Source of the DNA: Dasypus novemcinctus
Taxonomy: Eukaryota; Chordata; Mammalia; Cingulata; Dasypodidae
Assembly: GCF_030445035.2 (NCBI RefSeq)
Contig: NC_080677.1
Location: 620,001 to 684,000, forward strand
DNA: 64,000 bases
Direction: 5' to 3'
In this document: positions 35,466-46,477 of the stretch, one piece after another
How the letters are laid out: each line of letters opens with the position of its first letter
Numbering within the stretch: position 1 is the first letter of the stretch
Program-made: the position numbers and the translations under genes
The notes under the pieces: generated by a model
Told to the model about the DNA's origin: nothing
Database searches by the model: none
Seen by the model: only the letters and a program-made list of their open reading frames with translations

Positions 35466-37664
35466 CCCCCTCTCTGCTGTTTTCATTTTCCTTCCCTTAA
35501 TGGTGTCTTTCCATGAATAGATGTTCCTAAATTAATGTAGTAGAATTTATTATTTTTTCCTTTTATAGTTAGTGTTTTTTGTGTTCTGTTTAAGAAATCT
35601 TTCCTTTCTTTAAGGTCTTGAAGGTGTTCTACTTTGTTTCCTTCTAAATACCTTATTATTTCACTTTTCATATTTTGATCTATGATACAGCCAGAATTGA
35701 TTTTTTTGTGTATGATGTGAGGTAGAAGGCAAGATTCAATGTTTTCTCGTAAGGCTATCTCCTCTTGACCCTACATGAAGCACTGTATATACCGGTGGCT
35801 GTATGTGTGTGGATCAGTTTCTAGACTCTCTGTTCCATTGGTCTGTTTGTCTGTCCTTACTCCAATGCCACATTATGTTGCTTACTACACCTTTAAAATA
35901 TGTCTTGACAACTGGTAATCTAAGTTCTCCTGCTTGGTTCTTTTCAAGATTCCTTTGTCTTTTCCTGGTCCTTTATATTCTACATGAATTGTAGAATATA
36001 ATTTCAATAGCAACAACAATGATCTGCTGTTGATATTGGTTAGGATTACATTGAATCTGCAGATCCATTGGGAGAGAACTGAAATATTTACAATATCTTA
36101 CCTTCCAGACCATAAGTGCAGAATATTCCTCCATTTAGTAAGATGTCCTTTATTTTGTAAAAATGATGTTTTGTAGTTTTTTGTATAGAGGTATTATATA
36201 TATCGTTAGATTCATCCCTAGACATTTGATAATTTCTGATACTTTTGTAAATGGTGACTTGTTAAAATTTTTTATTTTTTGTTTGTTCTTACATAGAAAT
36301 ACATTTTCCAATACTTCATTATGAAAATTTTAATTGCATAGAAAAGTTGAACTTATAATAAACTTATGTTAATAAATATGCTTGTATTAATATGTCACCT
36401 TTTTCACATATTTACCCTTCTATGCATTCCTCCATCAATTTATCTTATTTTTGGGATGTATTTTGAAATAAGTTGCAGGCTTCATTACTTTCCCCTTAAT
36501 AACTTTGGCATGGACACACTAACCAGGTTCAATGTTAATTTATGATTCCTTTTATTTCTTTTGAGGTAAAATTTTCATACAATGCAATGAACACACGGAG
36601 TGTATCATGCACTGCTGACAAATACATACCCTCGTGCCATTGAAATCCTTGTCATCAGCACAGAACATTCTCTCCTGCCTCATTGCACACAATCTCACCC
36701 CGACATTTCCAGGGGCACCACTGTTCTGATTTTTTTCTTCAACATAGTTTGGTTTTCGCCTGTTCTAGATATTCATGGAAATGGAATTAAAGGGCCACTG
36801 TGCTTATGAGTAGCATTTTCCTTCTCATCCTTGAGTACTAGGCTGTTGTATGAATCTACCACAATACCATTTGAATCTCCTTTAACAGACAGATGAGCTA
36901 TATGCAGTTTACACGGTTATGCTGTCTGTAAATAATGATATTTTATTTCTCTCTCTATTTTTACCTTTTATTTCTTTTCCTCTTTTATTGTAATGGTTAG
37001 GATTTTCAATTTAATGTCTGATAGAAGTACTAATTTTGGACATTTCTCTCATTTTTGACTTTAGGGGGAAAGCTTTCAATAAATTATTATTAGGTAGGGT
37101 GCTTGCTCCCTTTCATTTCACATTTTCTGAGTATTTAAAAAATCATTAATGGGTATTAATTTCACAAACTTCTTTTTTTGCATTTATTGAGATGACTACT
37201 TTTTCTCCTTTATAACTTAATATGTCGCATGTTATCTATAGTCATGTAACAGTCACCCCAAAATTTAGTCACTTAAAACAACAAATGTTTGTTTTCACCG
37301 GTGTCTGAGTGACAGTAAATCTGGCGCAGCACAGCTGGTCGTTGTGGTTCAGGGACTCCCGTGAGGTTGAAGGAAAGATGGTGGATAGAATTAAAATCCT
37401 CAGCAGGCAGCGAATTACGTTGAACATCTTTTAAATATTAAACTACTGTTCTTTTCCTGTAATAAATATACTGGGTTATAAAGTGTTTTCCTTTCTGTAT
37501 ACTGTTGTATTTGATTGCTATTTTAATTTAAGATTTTTACGTATATGTATTTTGCAATCTGCATATGAAGTTTTGGCATGTAAGTTTTTCTGGCCTCATA
37601 AAATATTTATATTTTTATATTCTATTTCTTCTTGTGTTGCTTTTGGTGAGCAGTATTTTCCAAA
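35466..37664 (-). mobile_element. Ancient L1 ORF2, left part (interrupted by the provirus)
   Basis: The plus strand is the complement of L1 ORF2, read from its C-terminal side toward the reverse transcriptase. Landmarks are 'CTGTTCCATTGGTCTGTTTG' near 35830, 'GGATTACATTGAATCTGCAG' near 36040 and 'GCATTTATTGAGATGACTAC' near 37180. A piece of another L1M 3' UTR (about 36262-36860) and an unassigned repeat (about 37226-37430) interrupt it. The sequence resumes at 45992 after the provirus, so both halves are one old element. It is decayed and non-functional. Confidence 0.72.
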
Positions 37665-38145
37665 TGTTAGAAAGAAAGCTGCACCTGTATGAGAACAAAA
37701 GCTCACCCGATTGTGGAGGAGAGAAGAATTTTATCAATGATCTTGCAAGAATGGGTGTGCAACCTGGACAAAATGGCCGGCACACCAAACAGCAAGAAAC
37801 AGTGACATTTATAACCTAAACCTAACATGCAGGTCCCTCCCCTGCTCCCCACTGATTGGGCGCTTCAGGGGTTACAGCCTAATTCAAGAGGTCTAACTAA
37901 CTTACGCAGAATCCCCCTCCGAGCTGCTGCTCTCATTCCCTTCATTCTGGCAGCTTGGCGCCACTTTCATTCCTGGCGCTGCTTTTCAGATTTGGTGCTG
38001 CTTCTCACAATTGGCCCCCTCGCTTTGGTGCCATGTTCAGATTTTGGCACCAAAGCCACAGAACCCTTTTCCCTCCCGCCTCCACCTGCAGAGCCTGCTT
38101 TGGCTCCACCTTCATGTGAAAAGTAAACTTAACCCTTTACTTACA
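37665..38145 (-). repeat. 3' LTR of the provirus (481 bp)
   Basis: It runs from TGTTAGAAAGAAAGCTGC at 37665 to CTTTACTTACA at 38145 on the plus strand and matches the 5' LTR throughout. Unlike the 5' LTR it holds no SINE. The TATA-like and AATAAA motifs of the other LTR are mutated here. Confidence 0.92.
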
Positions 38146-38150
38146 AATCC

Positions 38151-38168
38151 GCCCCCCCTTTCTTTTAG
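38151..38168 (-). other. Polypurine tract of the provirus
   Basis: On the minus strand it reads CTAAAAGAAAGGGGGGGC just upstream of the 3' LTR. This is the expected position for the plus-strand primer in reverse transcription. Confidence 0.8.
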
Positions 38169-39930
38169 ACTCTTTTAGTTTTTACAATTTAGTTTCTCAA
38201 ACCTGCTGAGAACTTCCTCATATTCTTCATCATAGAGATCTTCCTCTTCAAGGGGGTACAAGTTGTTTTGCTTATGCTGTGTGAACATCTCTTTAGTTAG
38301 GGCTGTTTCAGGTAGTTTCTGAGCTAACCCTCGGGCACATGGGATGATGCAACATCCAACTGCTGTGAGAACCCCAGCCACCACGATAAGGGAAGTCAGG
38401 ATAGACAGTGCCACTCCTTTCCATTTTCCAAACCATCTCTCTAACCATCCTGTGAGTGGGTTGTCAATGCCAGAATTTTCTGCCAACTCTTCAGATAAGG
38501 TTGTTAAGTCTTGAAAGCTTTAGTGGGTCCCATCTGGGGTTGTTTTATTGTGGATGAACATATGGAAACAACCTCCAATCATAATACAGAGGCTTCCTTT
38601 TTCTTCTAACATCAGGTCTAGGGCTATCCTATTTTCCCATGCCATTTGTCTAGTAACATCCAACTGTTCTGCTATTCCATTAACTGCATCCCTAGTGTAA
38701 CTGGTAAATCTTAGTTGATTATAATATATATATAGTTAATCCTATCTACATTTTTGTTAAAGGCAACCCAACAGAACAAGAATGACTCAAATTCCACAGC
38801 TACCTTATTTCTAACCTTAAATTCATTTGGGACTCTCCAGGGAACTCCTATACTATCTATAAATTTGGCCATCAAAAGAATCAGGTAAACTTCTTTCCTT
38901 TCTCTTTCCCTAGTTGTGTGTTTCTTCCTCTTTTTCAAATGCCAGGGTAAATGGGATGGCCAGTTGAACCAGAGCACAGGCTCCTCCCCACTTCTCAGGT
39001 AACACCGGTTGGAGGATGCCCTTTCTGCAGTACTACTAAAAGTCTGCTCGGGGTGTGGCCAAACTGGAGAAATTGCCAGTACTGTCCTCACTCACGTTCC
39101 ATACTCGTGTACACAGGGCCATGGTCCCCAGGTCCTGGAGCCCTTTTCCCCATCTAGAGAGACAGGCAGAGGGACTTCCTGGACTGAGGCGGGAAGCCGT
39201 ACAGCTTCGTTGTCCCCCTTTTTGACTGGAGGGCAGAGAGAAGACAATGTACCATAATTGTCACCAGGAGCAGCGCTCTGGAAGAGGAGCACCATGCACT
39301 TAAACTCCCTTTCATGCTCTTCCATGCCTAATGGAAAGGGCACAACATGAGCAGTGGGCTGGCCTGTTGCTTAAGTGTAACAGCTGCTTTTGTTCAGACT
39401 CTGGACTGTGTGTTTGACCCATTCTACCCAGCCATTTGTGTCCTGATATCTGTCTCTGTTGCTTTAAATCCTCTGCCTAAGTATCCTGGCTGCTTTGGGA
39501 TCATTCTGCATCGGGGACCTGGCCTTTGGTGGGTTTCCCCTTGGTATCTCTGAAGCGTTGGCTGGAGGGGTCGTTGCTGACGTCATGACCACCGGGGAGG
39601 AAGGACTCGAATACGGAACCCCCCAGAGAAGCTTTACCTGTAACGTCCACCCCCACCCCATCGACTCTGTCAGGGGAAGAATAAAGGTTGTTTTTGCTGA
39701 ATCTGTCTGCCTTTCTAGTGGTTATTACCACTGGGTTGCCCTGGAGGTTTTTGCAGTCTGGTGGGGTATTACTTTCATAAAAGGCTATTTTGTCCTGCAA
39801 CAGTTTGCAGTGAGCACAGCTCTGCCGTTCCCGGTGGCCCCCCCTTGTGCTCTGTAGTGCACCACACAAAGCTCCAGTCGAGATGGGGAGGGGAGGTTGA
39901 GATAACATCTTGGTGACTCTGGGCATAGAT
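38169..39930 (-). pseudogene. env remnant (envelope surface and transmembrane subunits), broken
   Basis: The last open part, at 38172-38486, is a stretch of about 100 codons. It has a hydrophobic membrane segment near its middle, a cysteine pair after it, and an acidic tyrosine-containing cytoplasmic tail, as in the transmembrane subunit of gammaretroviral Env. Immediately upstream the same frame has a stop at 38520-38522. Beyond that the cysteine-containing ectodomain region is still recognisable as related to gammaretroviral Env. A frame at 39501-39926 lies where the surface subunit should be but is poorly conserved, and 38711-39091 is in another frame. There is no continuous reading frame and no functional Env can be made. 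Assignment of the surface part rests mainly on position. Confidence 0.72.
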
Positions 39931-40353
39931 ATTTATTTCACCCACTCAGACACTGCTGATGTCCTAAATTCCCACATTATATCACTTGGCAGGGGTCAAA
40001 CTGCACAGTCTGGGATTCTAGACCTTTGGTTACATTTACCATCAATTAACAGGGCTTGTTGTGACCTGACTCTGAAACATCATAGTATAATTATTCCCAT
40101 TTTCAGAAAATTTAAGTTCTTCATCTGCTAGTCTCTTAAGCCACTAGACAAGATGGATACAGGTAATGGCCTGCCCTCTAAGTGGAGGGATGTCTTCCCG
40201 CAAAGTTCACTGGTACAGAGTCCGACCAGTCCCTCCCCTTCCCAGCCATTGCCTTCTCTGGGTGATCCTTAAGATCCACAAGCTTGGAGTTATTTCCGAG
40301 GACTTGGACAGTGTTTGTTGGGTAGGTGTTGTCCGGTTCAGGCACTGGTCCTT

Positions 40354-42500
40354 TTACTCTGGTAAAAGGTATTGGGTCCAGCCTCTTTCTGCTGTCCAGA
40401 CTGCAGTTTCAGTTGTCAACAACGCTTGATAGGGTCCTTCCCAGGTTGGCTGAAGTTTGGACTCCTTCCACGACTTGATTAGTACCCAACTGCCGGGTTG
40501 GTGTTGATGGAAAGTGAACTCAAGAGGCAAGGTCTGGGCCAGCAAACCACAATGCCTGATGGATGACAAAGTAATGGACAAAGCCAGTATATAATTCTTA
40601 AAGGAAGAGATCCTTCAGCTCTAAGGAAGGGAGGTCTCCGGCCCTCCTAGGAAAAGGCAAGCCAAAAAACATCTTGTCAGGAGAGATTCCCAGTTCTTTC
40701 CTAGGGACGGTTCTAATCCTCGATAGGGCTATGGGTAAGCACTTTGTTTCTAAGATCAACTTAGAAAGATGCTTCTTTAAAGTTTGATTCATTTTCCCCA
40801 CTCTCCCTGAAGGTGGCAGGTGCCAAGAAGTATAGAAGCTCCACGTGACACCCAGGCTTTGCACAATATTCTGGAGTACACGGGAGGTAAAGTGGCTACC
40901 CTTGTCTGGGTCTATATATTCCACTAGCCCATAACAAGGAATGATTTGTTCAAGGATAATTTTAGAAGTTTCTGATGCTGTAGCTGAGGCTGGAGGAGAT
41001 CCCTCCATGCATCCTGTCAGATGATCTATAATGACCAGAACATACTTTAGCCGGCCCACTGGGGGCATTTCAGTGAAATCAACCTGAATACTCTGGAATG
41101 GCCTGAGGCCTGGCTCCCGTCCCCCTTGTTCTTGCTTCCTTAAGACTTTCTTATTAACCTTTTGGCAAATTATAAATCATTCATTTATTTGTTTAGCTAC
41201 ATTATAAAGGCCCAAGCATCCAAAATATTTAAGAACCAGATCACACATGATCTGTGCCCTGCAATGACTCCCTTGGTATAAGACTGCTACTACCTCTCTC
41301 ATTATTTGCTTGTTCAACATTTGCCTTCCATCCAGGAGGAGCCAACTCCCTTGATCATCTAGGGTCACTCCTAACTGCTCCAGCTCTTTCACCTCCTTCT
41401 CAGAGAATGCGGGGCCCCCAAACTCTTTGGGAATGGAGGGGTTCAGATCATTAACTTCAAAGGGGAACAAAGGGAAGCTTCCCTGGTCTCTTCATCTGCT
41501 CACCTGTTGCCCTTGCCTCAGACACATGACCTTGCTGGTGTCTGCTTACAGGCACCACTGATACTTCCCTGGGTGAAAGCAGATGGGCCAATACTTGTTT
41601 TATTAGTTCCCCATGCACTAGCCATTTTTCTTTGCTGTTAATCAACCCACTCTCTTCCCAAATTTTTCCAAAGGTGTGGACTACCCCGAAGGCATACTTA
41701 GACTCAGGGTAGACTGTAACATCCTTTTCCTCTAATAATTGGAGGGTTTGATTTAATGCATACAATTTGCAAGTTCAGACTGACCAGTCATTGGGCAACT
41801 GGCCAGCTTCTTTCTCCTCACAAGTTAGTCCATCTACAATCGCATAGCCATTGTGCCTCCTTCCTTGTAGGACCCTGGAGGACTGTCTATGAATAATTTT
41901 TCTCCTGAGTGCCAGGGAAGGCCCACTAGGTCATACCAGACTCGAGTCTGATAATCAGGTGTAAACAGTCACGCTCAGGAGCATTTGGTCGGGTCCCTTC
42001 CAAAGGAAGGAGGCTGGGTTTAGGCCATGGTCTATTGTCAGTGCCAAGTCATTTTTCCACTCGTATAGCTCACACTTAAGAATTCTGGTGTCACTCAGCC
42101 ACCTTCCTGTTTTCTGAGACAAAGCCGTCCTGACCTGATGAGGGGTGCTAAGGACTAAGCCTCCTCTCCTCCTCTGAAAGTCAGCTTCTTCTTCTCTTCC
42201 ACCAGGAGGGTAGTTACTGCCACAGCTCGAACATATCTGGGTCATCCCATGGAGACAGGATCCAGGATTTTGGAAAGGAAGGCTATAGGTCTCCTTCGAC
42301 CTTCCCAGATTTGGGTAAAAACCCTCCATGCTGTCCCTCTAGCTATTGTAACAAACAGGTGGAAAGGCTTCTTGAGGGAAGAGAGGACCAGGACAGGAGA
42401 TTGCACCAATGCCTGTCTGAGCCCCTCTAAAGCCTCTATCTCCCTCTGAGAGTTTATACCTTCATTCTTAAAAGGGTGTTGAATGACGACCGTCACTCTT
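40354..42500 (-). pseudogene. pol remnant: RT connection, RNase H, integrase
   Basis: Frames in order on the minus strand are 42242-42496 and 41955-42329 (reverse transcriptase connection region), 41457-41765 (RNase H-like), 41177-41470 (end of RNase H and integrase N-terminal part), 40598-41068 (integrase core) and 40354-40581 (integrase C-terminal domain). They lie in different frames and are separated by stops. In the core the first two catalytic Asp residues are visible (frame residues 15 and 55). The position 36 residues after the second Asp, where the DD35E family has Glu, is Gly (residue 91, about 40796-40798). The polymerase active-site half of reverse transcriptase and protease are absent. 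It is non-functional. Confidence 0.85.
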
Positions 42501-44160
42501 CTGTAACTGCTTCCTGCTGGTTAGGGGCAGGAGGCCTTACCTGACAAGGTGTAAACCCTCCTGCTATTCTATCATGATTGGAGGAAGATGATTATGGCAC
42601 CCCGGGTGACACTGGCTGAAATCCCTCTATGGCTAACAAGATGGAAAAAATAAACATAGTTAGAATTTTGAGGATATAAGGTTTCATTGAAAGGACACTG
42701 GGCCACAAAAGTAGAACAGGCCAGGTGCCTAAGGGCTGCATCTTCCCAAAGCTGATGGGCTTTATTTTGCAGGTTTTCATCAGAAACTGGTTTCCAGTTT
42801 CTGGGTGAGCAAATGTTACCCGTAGACTATCTTGAAGGGGCTAAGCTGAAGCGGATCTCAGCCACCTCGTTTACAGTTTCCTTCCTGGTGGGAAAATGCT
42901 GAGCCTTGGCAGGATGGCATGTGGGTTTGCCAGTCCCTCCCAGGATATGAGTGGGACAGATTTTAGAATAAAGGCTAAGAGGGAGACTTGGATTAAGCAT
43001 GTTCATTAACTACTTAGAAAATGAAGTTTTCCAGGACCTTTTAACATGTTCAACATCTCTCTGCTTATGATCTAGAAAAGATATCACCATAATCATCAAG
43101 CATATATCTAAATTAGGAGAGACATAGGTACAGTATTTAATACTAATCAACACACTAATGAATGCATATGTTTCTTTTTGAGTTGCAATTAATAGATCTA
43201 AGCTCCAGGTTTACAATATAAAACAAGTTGTCTACATGGGAGCAGGCCATAATGCCAGTTATGTTTAAGCTCTACTCACAGCACTCTGGCAATCACTGCC
43301 CCACTGAGCATGTCCTTCACACAGCAGCATGCTGCAGCACTGTTGACCCTAGAGAGAAGCTGGGAAGGTAGGCTCCAGTATTCCACCAGCCTGGTGCACA
43401 GCGCCCTTCAGCACCACAGAGCTTTTTACTTCTACACCTTCACCATGACAACATTGATTAACAAGTGTCTTACTTCAGCAATACAGATGCCCAACGGAAT
43501 CAAGATTAACTTCCTTTACCACCATTTTAATATGCAGATTGAGGTGGCCTCCAACAGTTTTTCCTGTTATGAAGTTACGTTTTGTTATTAAAATCAATTC
43601 AGTTCTGTTTAATAATGACTTACTGGATTAGCCATTCAAATATTTTGGTTTAAACATTGCTTCTACAAACTTCTTATAACTATCCATAACCACATGGACA
43701 ATAGTTGCTTCATCTCAAGACAAATTCCACCTTCACAAAACACATTGCCTTACTTAATGCTATCTTCTATAATATCTTCTACAACCTGCCATATGGGCCC
43801 TACATACTTCCATTCCGATTTTATGAAAATGAGCTATCTTATCTTAGGTTAAAGCACATTTCTTTAAGCAAACTTATCAAATTTTAGTCAACACTCCCAC
43901 AAAACTTTTATGTCTTTCTATATCTACTTAAATCTCAAATCCCTCATTCTGTTCTGTGAAAAAAAAAAAAGAATAAACTATTCATCTCAATTTAGGCATT
44001 TCGAAGATTTCCATACTTTATTTATCAATATAAGCTCTAATATGATTTTTAACCATTTGAATAGAACTTTTTAAAGAATTTTCATTGTAAATTTAATATT
44101 ACCACCTGGAGGTATTAAAATATACACTGAACAGACAAACACAAAAAGAATTATGAAAGA
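42501..44160 (-). other. Unassigned internal segment of the provirus
   Basis: This is where gag, protease and the first half of reverse transcriptase should be, but I recognise none of them. A 62-codon minus frame at 42592-42780 contains a hydrophobic stretch like a signal peptide. A plus frame at 43310-43591 has no known domain. 43570-44110 is AT-rich with an A12 run near 43960. The segment may be a replacement, a secondary insertion or very decayed proviral sequence. Confidence 0.45.
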
Positions 44161-44320
44161 AAAATCAGCGCAGAGCCAATCCTCATCTGCCCTGTATCTT
44201 GACCATAACACATTGAGCAGATTTTTCCTTTCGCTTGGTCGGACCATTATTGGTCCAATGTTTCAACATCTTCCCTAATGGACTATCCAGAGGAATGTCC
44301 CCGGGGGGTCTTAAGCTGCC
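44161..44320 (-). pseudogene. gag start region remnant
   Basis: On the minus strand, a short stretch just after the leader resembles the beginning of a gammaretroviral matrix domain. Stops follow within about 40 codons. The rest of gag is not found. Confidence 0.5.
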
Positions 44321-44630
44321 TCCTCCCAGCCAACCAACTGCCTCTATTCCCCACTCTGAGTCTTGTCTGGGTTACTTTCAAGCCCAGATTCATCAGAATT
44401 TTGCCACCAACAAGGCAATACTTACTAGTCCTGTTTCTTACCTTGGTCCATGCACAGACTTTCCTGGTCACTGAGAGGCAGGTTTCCCCTCCCCTTTTCT
44501 CAATCACAATCAGGTCTTGGGTCCTTCTGGCTGTCAAAGGCAGGCCCCCAAAGGCAGAGTCCAAGACCACTCAATCAGTGGGACGTGCCTTCCCCTCCTC
44601 CACCCTGGGGGACCCCCTCTGAAGCTCTGG
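44321..44630 (-). promoter_or_regulatory. Proviral leader with a possible splice donor
   Basis: This untranslated leader lies between the primer binding site and gag. Near 44440-44450 the minus strand reads CCAAGGTAAGA, a strong match to a splice donor, at the place where retroviruses splice to make env RNA. Confidence 0.5.
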
Positions 44631-44648
44631 ATCCTGGACAAACCCCCA
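44631..44648 (-). other. Primer binding site, tRNA-Pro type
   Basis: The minus strand reads TGGGGGTTTGTCCAGGAT, differing at three of 18 bases from the complement of the tRNA-Pro 3' end. It lies three bases inside the 5' LTR boundary. Confidence 0.85.
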
Positions 44649-44870
44649 AGTTGTTAGAAAGAAAGCTGCCCCTGTGAGAAAACAAAAGCTCACTTGATTG
44701 TGGAGGAGAAAAGAATTTTATCAACGATCTTGCAAGAATGGGCATGCAACCTGGATAAAACGGCCAGCATGCCAAATGACAAAAAATAGTGTTATTTATG
44801 TCCTAAACCTAAAACACAGGTCCCTTCCCTGTTCCCCATTTATTGGGTACTTCAGGGTTACAGCCTATCC

Positions 44871-45300
44871 AAAAGGTCTAAAGATTTATTTATTTATTTA
44901 TTTCTCTCCCCTACCCGCCCCCGTTGTCTGTTCTCTGTGTCTATTTGCTGCATCTTCTTCTTTGTCTGCTTCTGTTGTTATCAGCGGCATGGGAATCTGT
45001 GTTTCTTTTTGTTACGCCATCTTGTTGCGTCAGCTCTCCGTGTGTGAGGCGCCATTCCTGGGCAGGCTGCAATTTCTTTCGCACTGGGCGGTTCTCCTTA
45101 CGGGGCATAATCCTTGCGCGTGGGGCTCCCCTATGCGGGGGACACCCCTGCGTGGCAGGGCACTCCTTGCGCGCATCAGCACTGTGCATGGGCCAGCTCC
45201 ACACGGGTCAAGGAGGCCCGGGGTTTGAACCACGGACCTCCCATGTGGTAGACGGATGCCTTAACCACTGCGCCAAGTCCGCTTCCTCAAAAAGGTCTAA
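44871..45300 (-). mobile_element. DAS SINE in the 5' LTR, copy 1
   Basis: The body at about 44881-45288 is flanked by AAAAGGTCTA at 44871-44880 and 45290-45299. The tail (TTTA)n is at the left and the head at the right (complement of GGAAGCGGACTTGGCGCAGT). It belongs to the 'TTAACCACTG' subtype, shared with 1176, 22069, 23392 and probably 59260. Confidence 0.94.
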
Positions 45301-45455
45301 TTAACTTACGAGGGTTCCCACTCTGAGTTGCTGTTCCTGTTCCCTATATACCGGCAACTCAGCCCTGCTTTCACTCCTGGTACTGCTTTTCAAACTCAGT
45401 GCCATTTTTCACCATTGTCCCTGCCCTCACTTTGGCCCCACCTTTGCTTTGGTGC

Positions 45456-45885
45456 CACTTTCAATTTTTTTTTAAGATTTATTTTTTATTTATTTATCTC
45501 CCCCCACCCCTTGTCTGCTGTCTGTGTCCATTCACTGTGTGTTCTTCTGTGTCTGCTTGCATTCTTGTCAGCAGCACTGGGAATCTGTGTCTCCTTTTGT
45601 TGTGTCATCTTGCTGTGTCAGCTCTCCGTGTATGCGGTGCCACTCCTGGGCAGGGTACGCTTTTACCACGTGGGGTGGCTCTCCTCGCTGGGCACACACC
45701 TCATGCATGGGGCTCCCCTATGCAGGGGACACCCCTGCATGGCAGGGCACTCCTTGCACAAATCAGCACTGCGGGTGGGCCAGCTTATCACACAGGTCAG
45801 GAGGCCCCAGGTTGGAACCCTGGACCTTCCATATGGTAGGTGGATGCTTTATCAGTTGAGCCAAATTCACTTCCCTCACTTTCAA
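45456..45885 (-). mobile_element. DAS SINE in the 5' LTR, copy 2
   Basis: The body at 45465-45876 is flanked by CACTTTCAA at 45456-45464 and 45877-45885. The head is at the right (complement of GGGAAGTGAATTTGGCTCAA). It is of the 'ATCAGTTGAGCCAAAT' subtype, different from its neighbour. Confidence 0.94.
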
Positions 45886-45991
45886 ATTTTGATGCCAAAG
45901 CTGCTAAAACCCCTTTCCTTCCCTCCTTCAACTGCAGAGCCAGCTTTGCCTTTACCTTCATGTGAAAACTAAACTTAACCCTTTCCTTACA

Positions 45992-46400
45992 TAAATAATT
46001 TGTCTGTTTCATCTAAATTGTCAAATTTAGTATTGTAAACTTGTTTGTGTTATACTCTTATTAACTTTTTAATTTTGGTAGGATCTGTAATTATATTTGC
46101 TTGATCTTTCCTAATATTGATAATTTGTGTTTTTTCCTTCCTTTTTCTTTGACCAGACTGGTTAATGCTTATTAACTTAATTAATTTTTATGTAGAAATA
46201 ACTTTCTAATTTGTTTTTGTTTTAAACAACTTTATTGAGGATTAGTTTATATCTCATAAATTTGATTTATTGTAAATATACAATTCAATGATTTTTGGTA
46301 AATTTCAACCAATATCAATATAATTTTAGTACATTTTCATCACCCTTAGAATTTCCTTTATGCCTATTTTGCTGCCGGGCATTTAGAAAACATTAATTAT
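45992..46400 (-). mobile_element. Ancient L1 ORF2, right part
   Basis: TTTCATCTAAATTGTCAAAT and AGGATCTGTAATTATATTTG continue the complement of L1 ORF2 directly from 37664. The piece from about 46200 becomes L1M 3'-UTR-like (AACAACTTTATTGAGGATTA). Confidence 0.72.
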
Positions 46401-46477
46401 ATATCATATATAAAAACGGATAGGTTGCTTTAAAAATATTTCACAAGCAAAATATTCTAATTAATAAAAACACATAG

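Larger units (their letters stand above)
37665..45991 (-). mobile_element. Class I endogenous retrovirus provirus (gammaretrovirus-like), degraded
   Basis: This provirus lies on the minus strand, with its 5' LTR at the right (44652-45991) and 3' LTR at the left (37665-38145). The LTRs have TG...CA ends. Four-base flanks CAAA and TAAA could be a target duplication with one change. A primer binding site resembling the 3' end of tRNA-Pro follows the 5' LTR, and a polypurine tract precedes the 3' LTR. Remnants of gag (start only), pol (reverse transcriptase connection, RNase H, integrase) and env follow in the usual order. Every gene has stops or frameshifts, and protease and the polymerase active-site part of reverse transcriptase are not found. 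The LTRs differ from each other at many sites, so the insertion is old. It is inserted in an L1 ORF2 and cannot make a virus. Confidence 0.93.
44652..45991 (-). repeat. 5' LTR of the provirus, split by two DAS SINEs
   Basis: LTR segments are 44652-44880, 45289-45464 and 45877-45991. On the minus strand a TATA-like TATATAGGGA lies at about 45341-45350. An AATAAA polyadenylation signal lies at 44842-44847 downstream of it. Ignoring the SINE between them, this gives a short R region. It ends at CCTTACA (45991). Confidence 0.92.

Noticed and set aside
34944..35486. 180-codon frame on the minus strand
   Set aside because: It shows no domain or signal and runs into antisense L1. Length alone is not enough in mammalian intergenic DNA.
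38169..39930. Domesticated (syncytin-like) env gene
   Set aside because: The region is split by stops and frame changes and has no continuous surface-plus-transmembrane frame.
43310..43591. Host exon captured in the provirus
   Set aside because: The 93-codon frame has no recognisable similarity or splice sites. It is noted only as part of the unexplained internal segment.
44698..45972. Frames of 111-214 codons on the plus strand
   Set aside because: They cross two SINEs and antisense LTR sequence. No domain is present.
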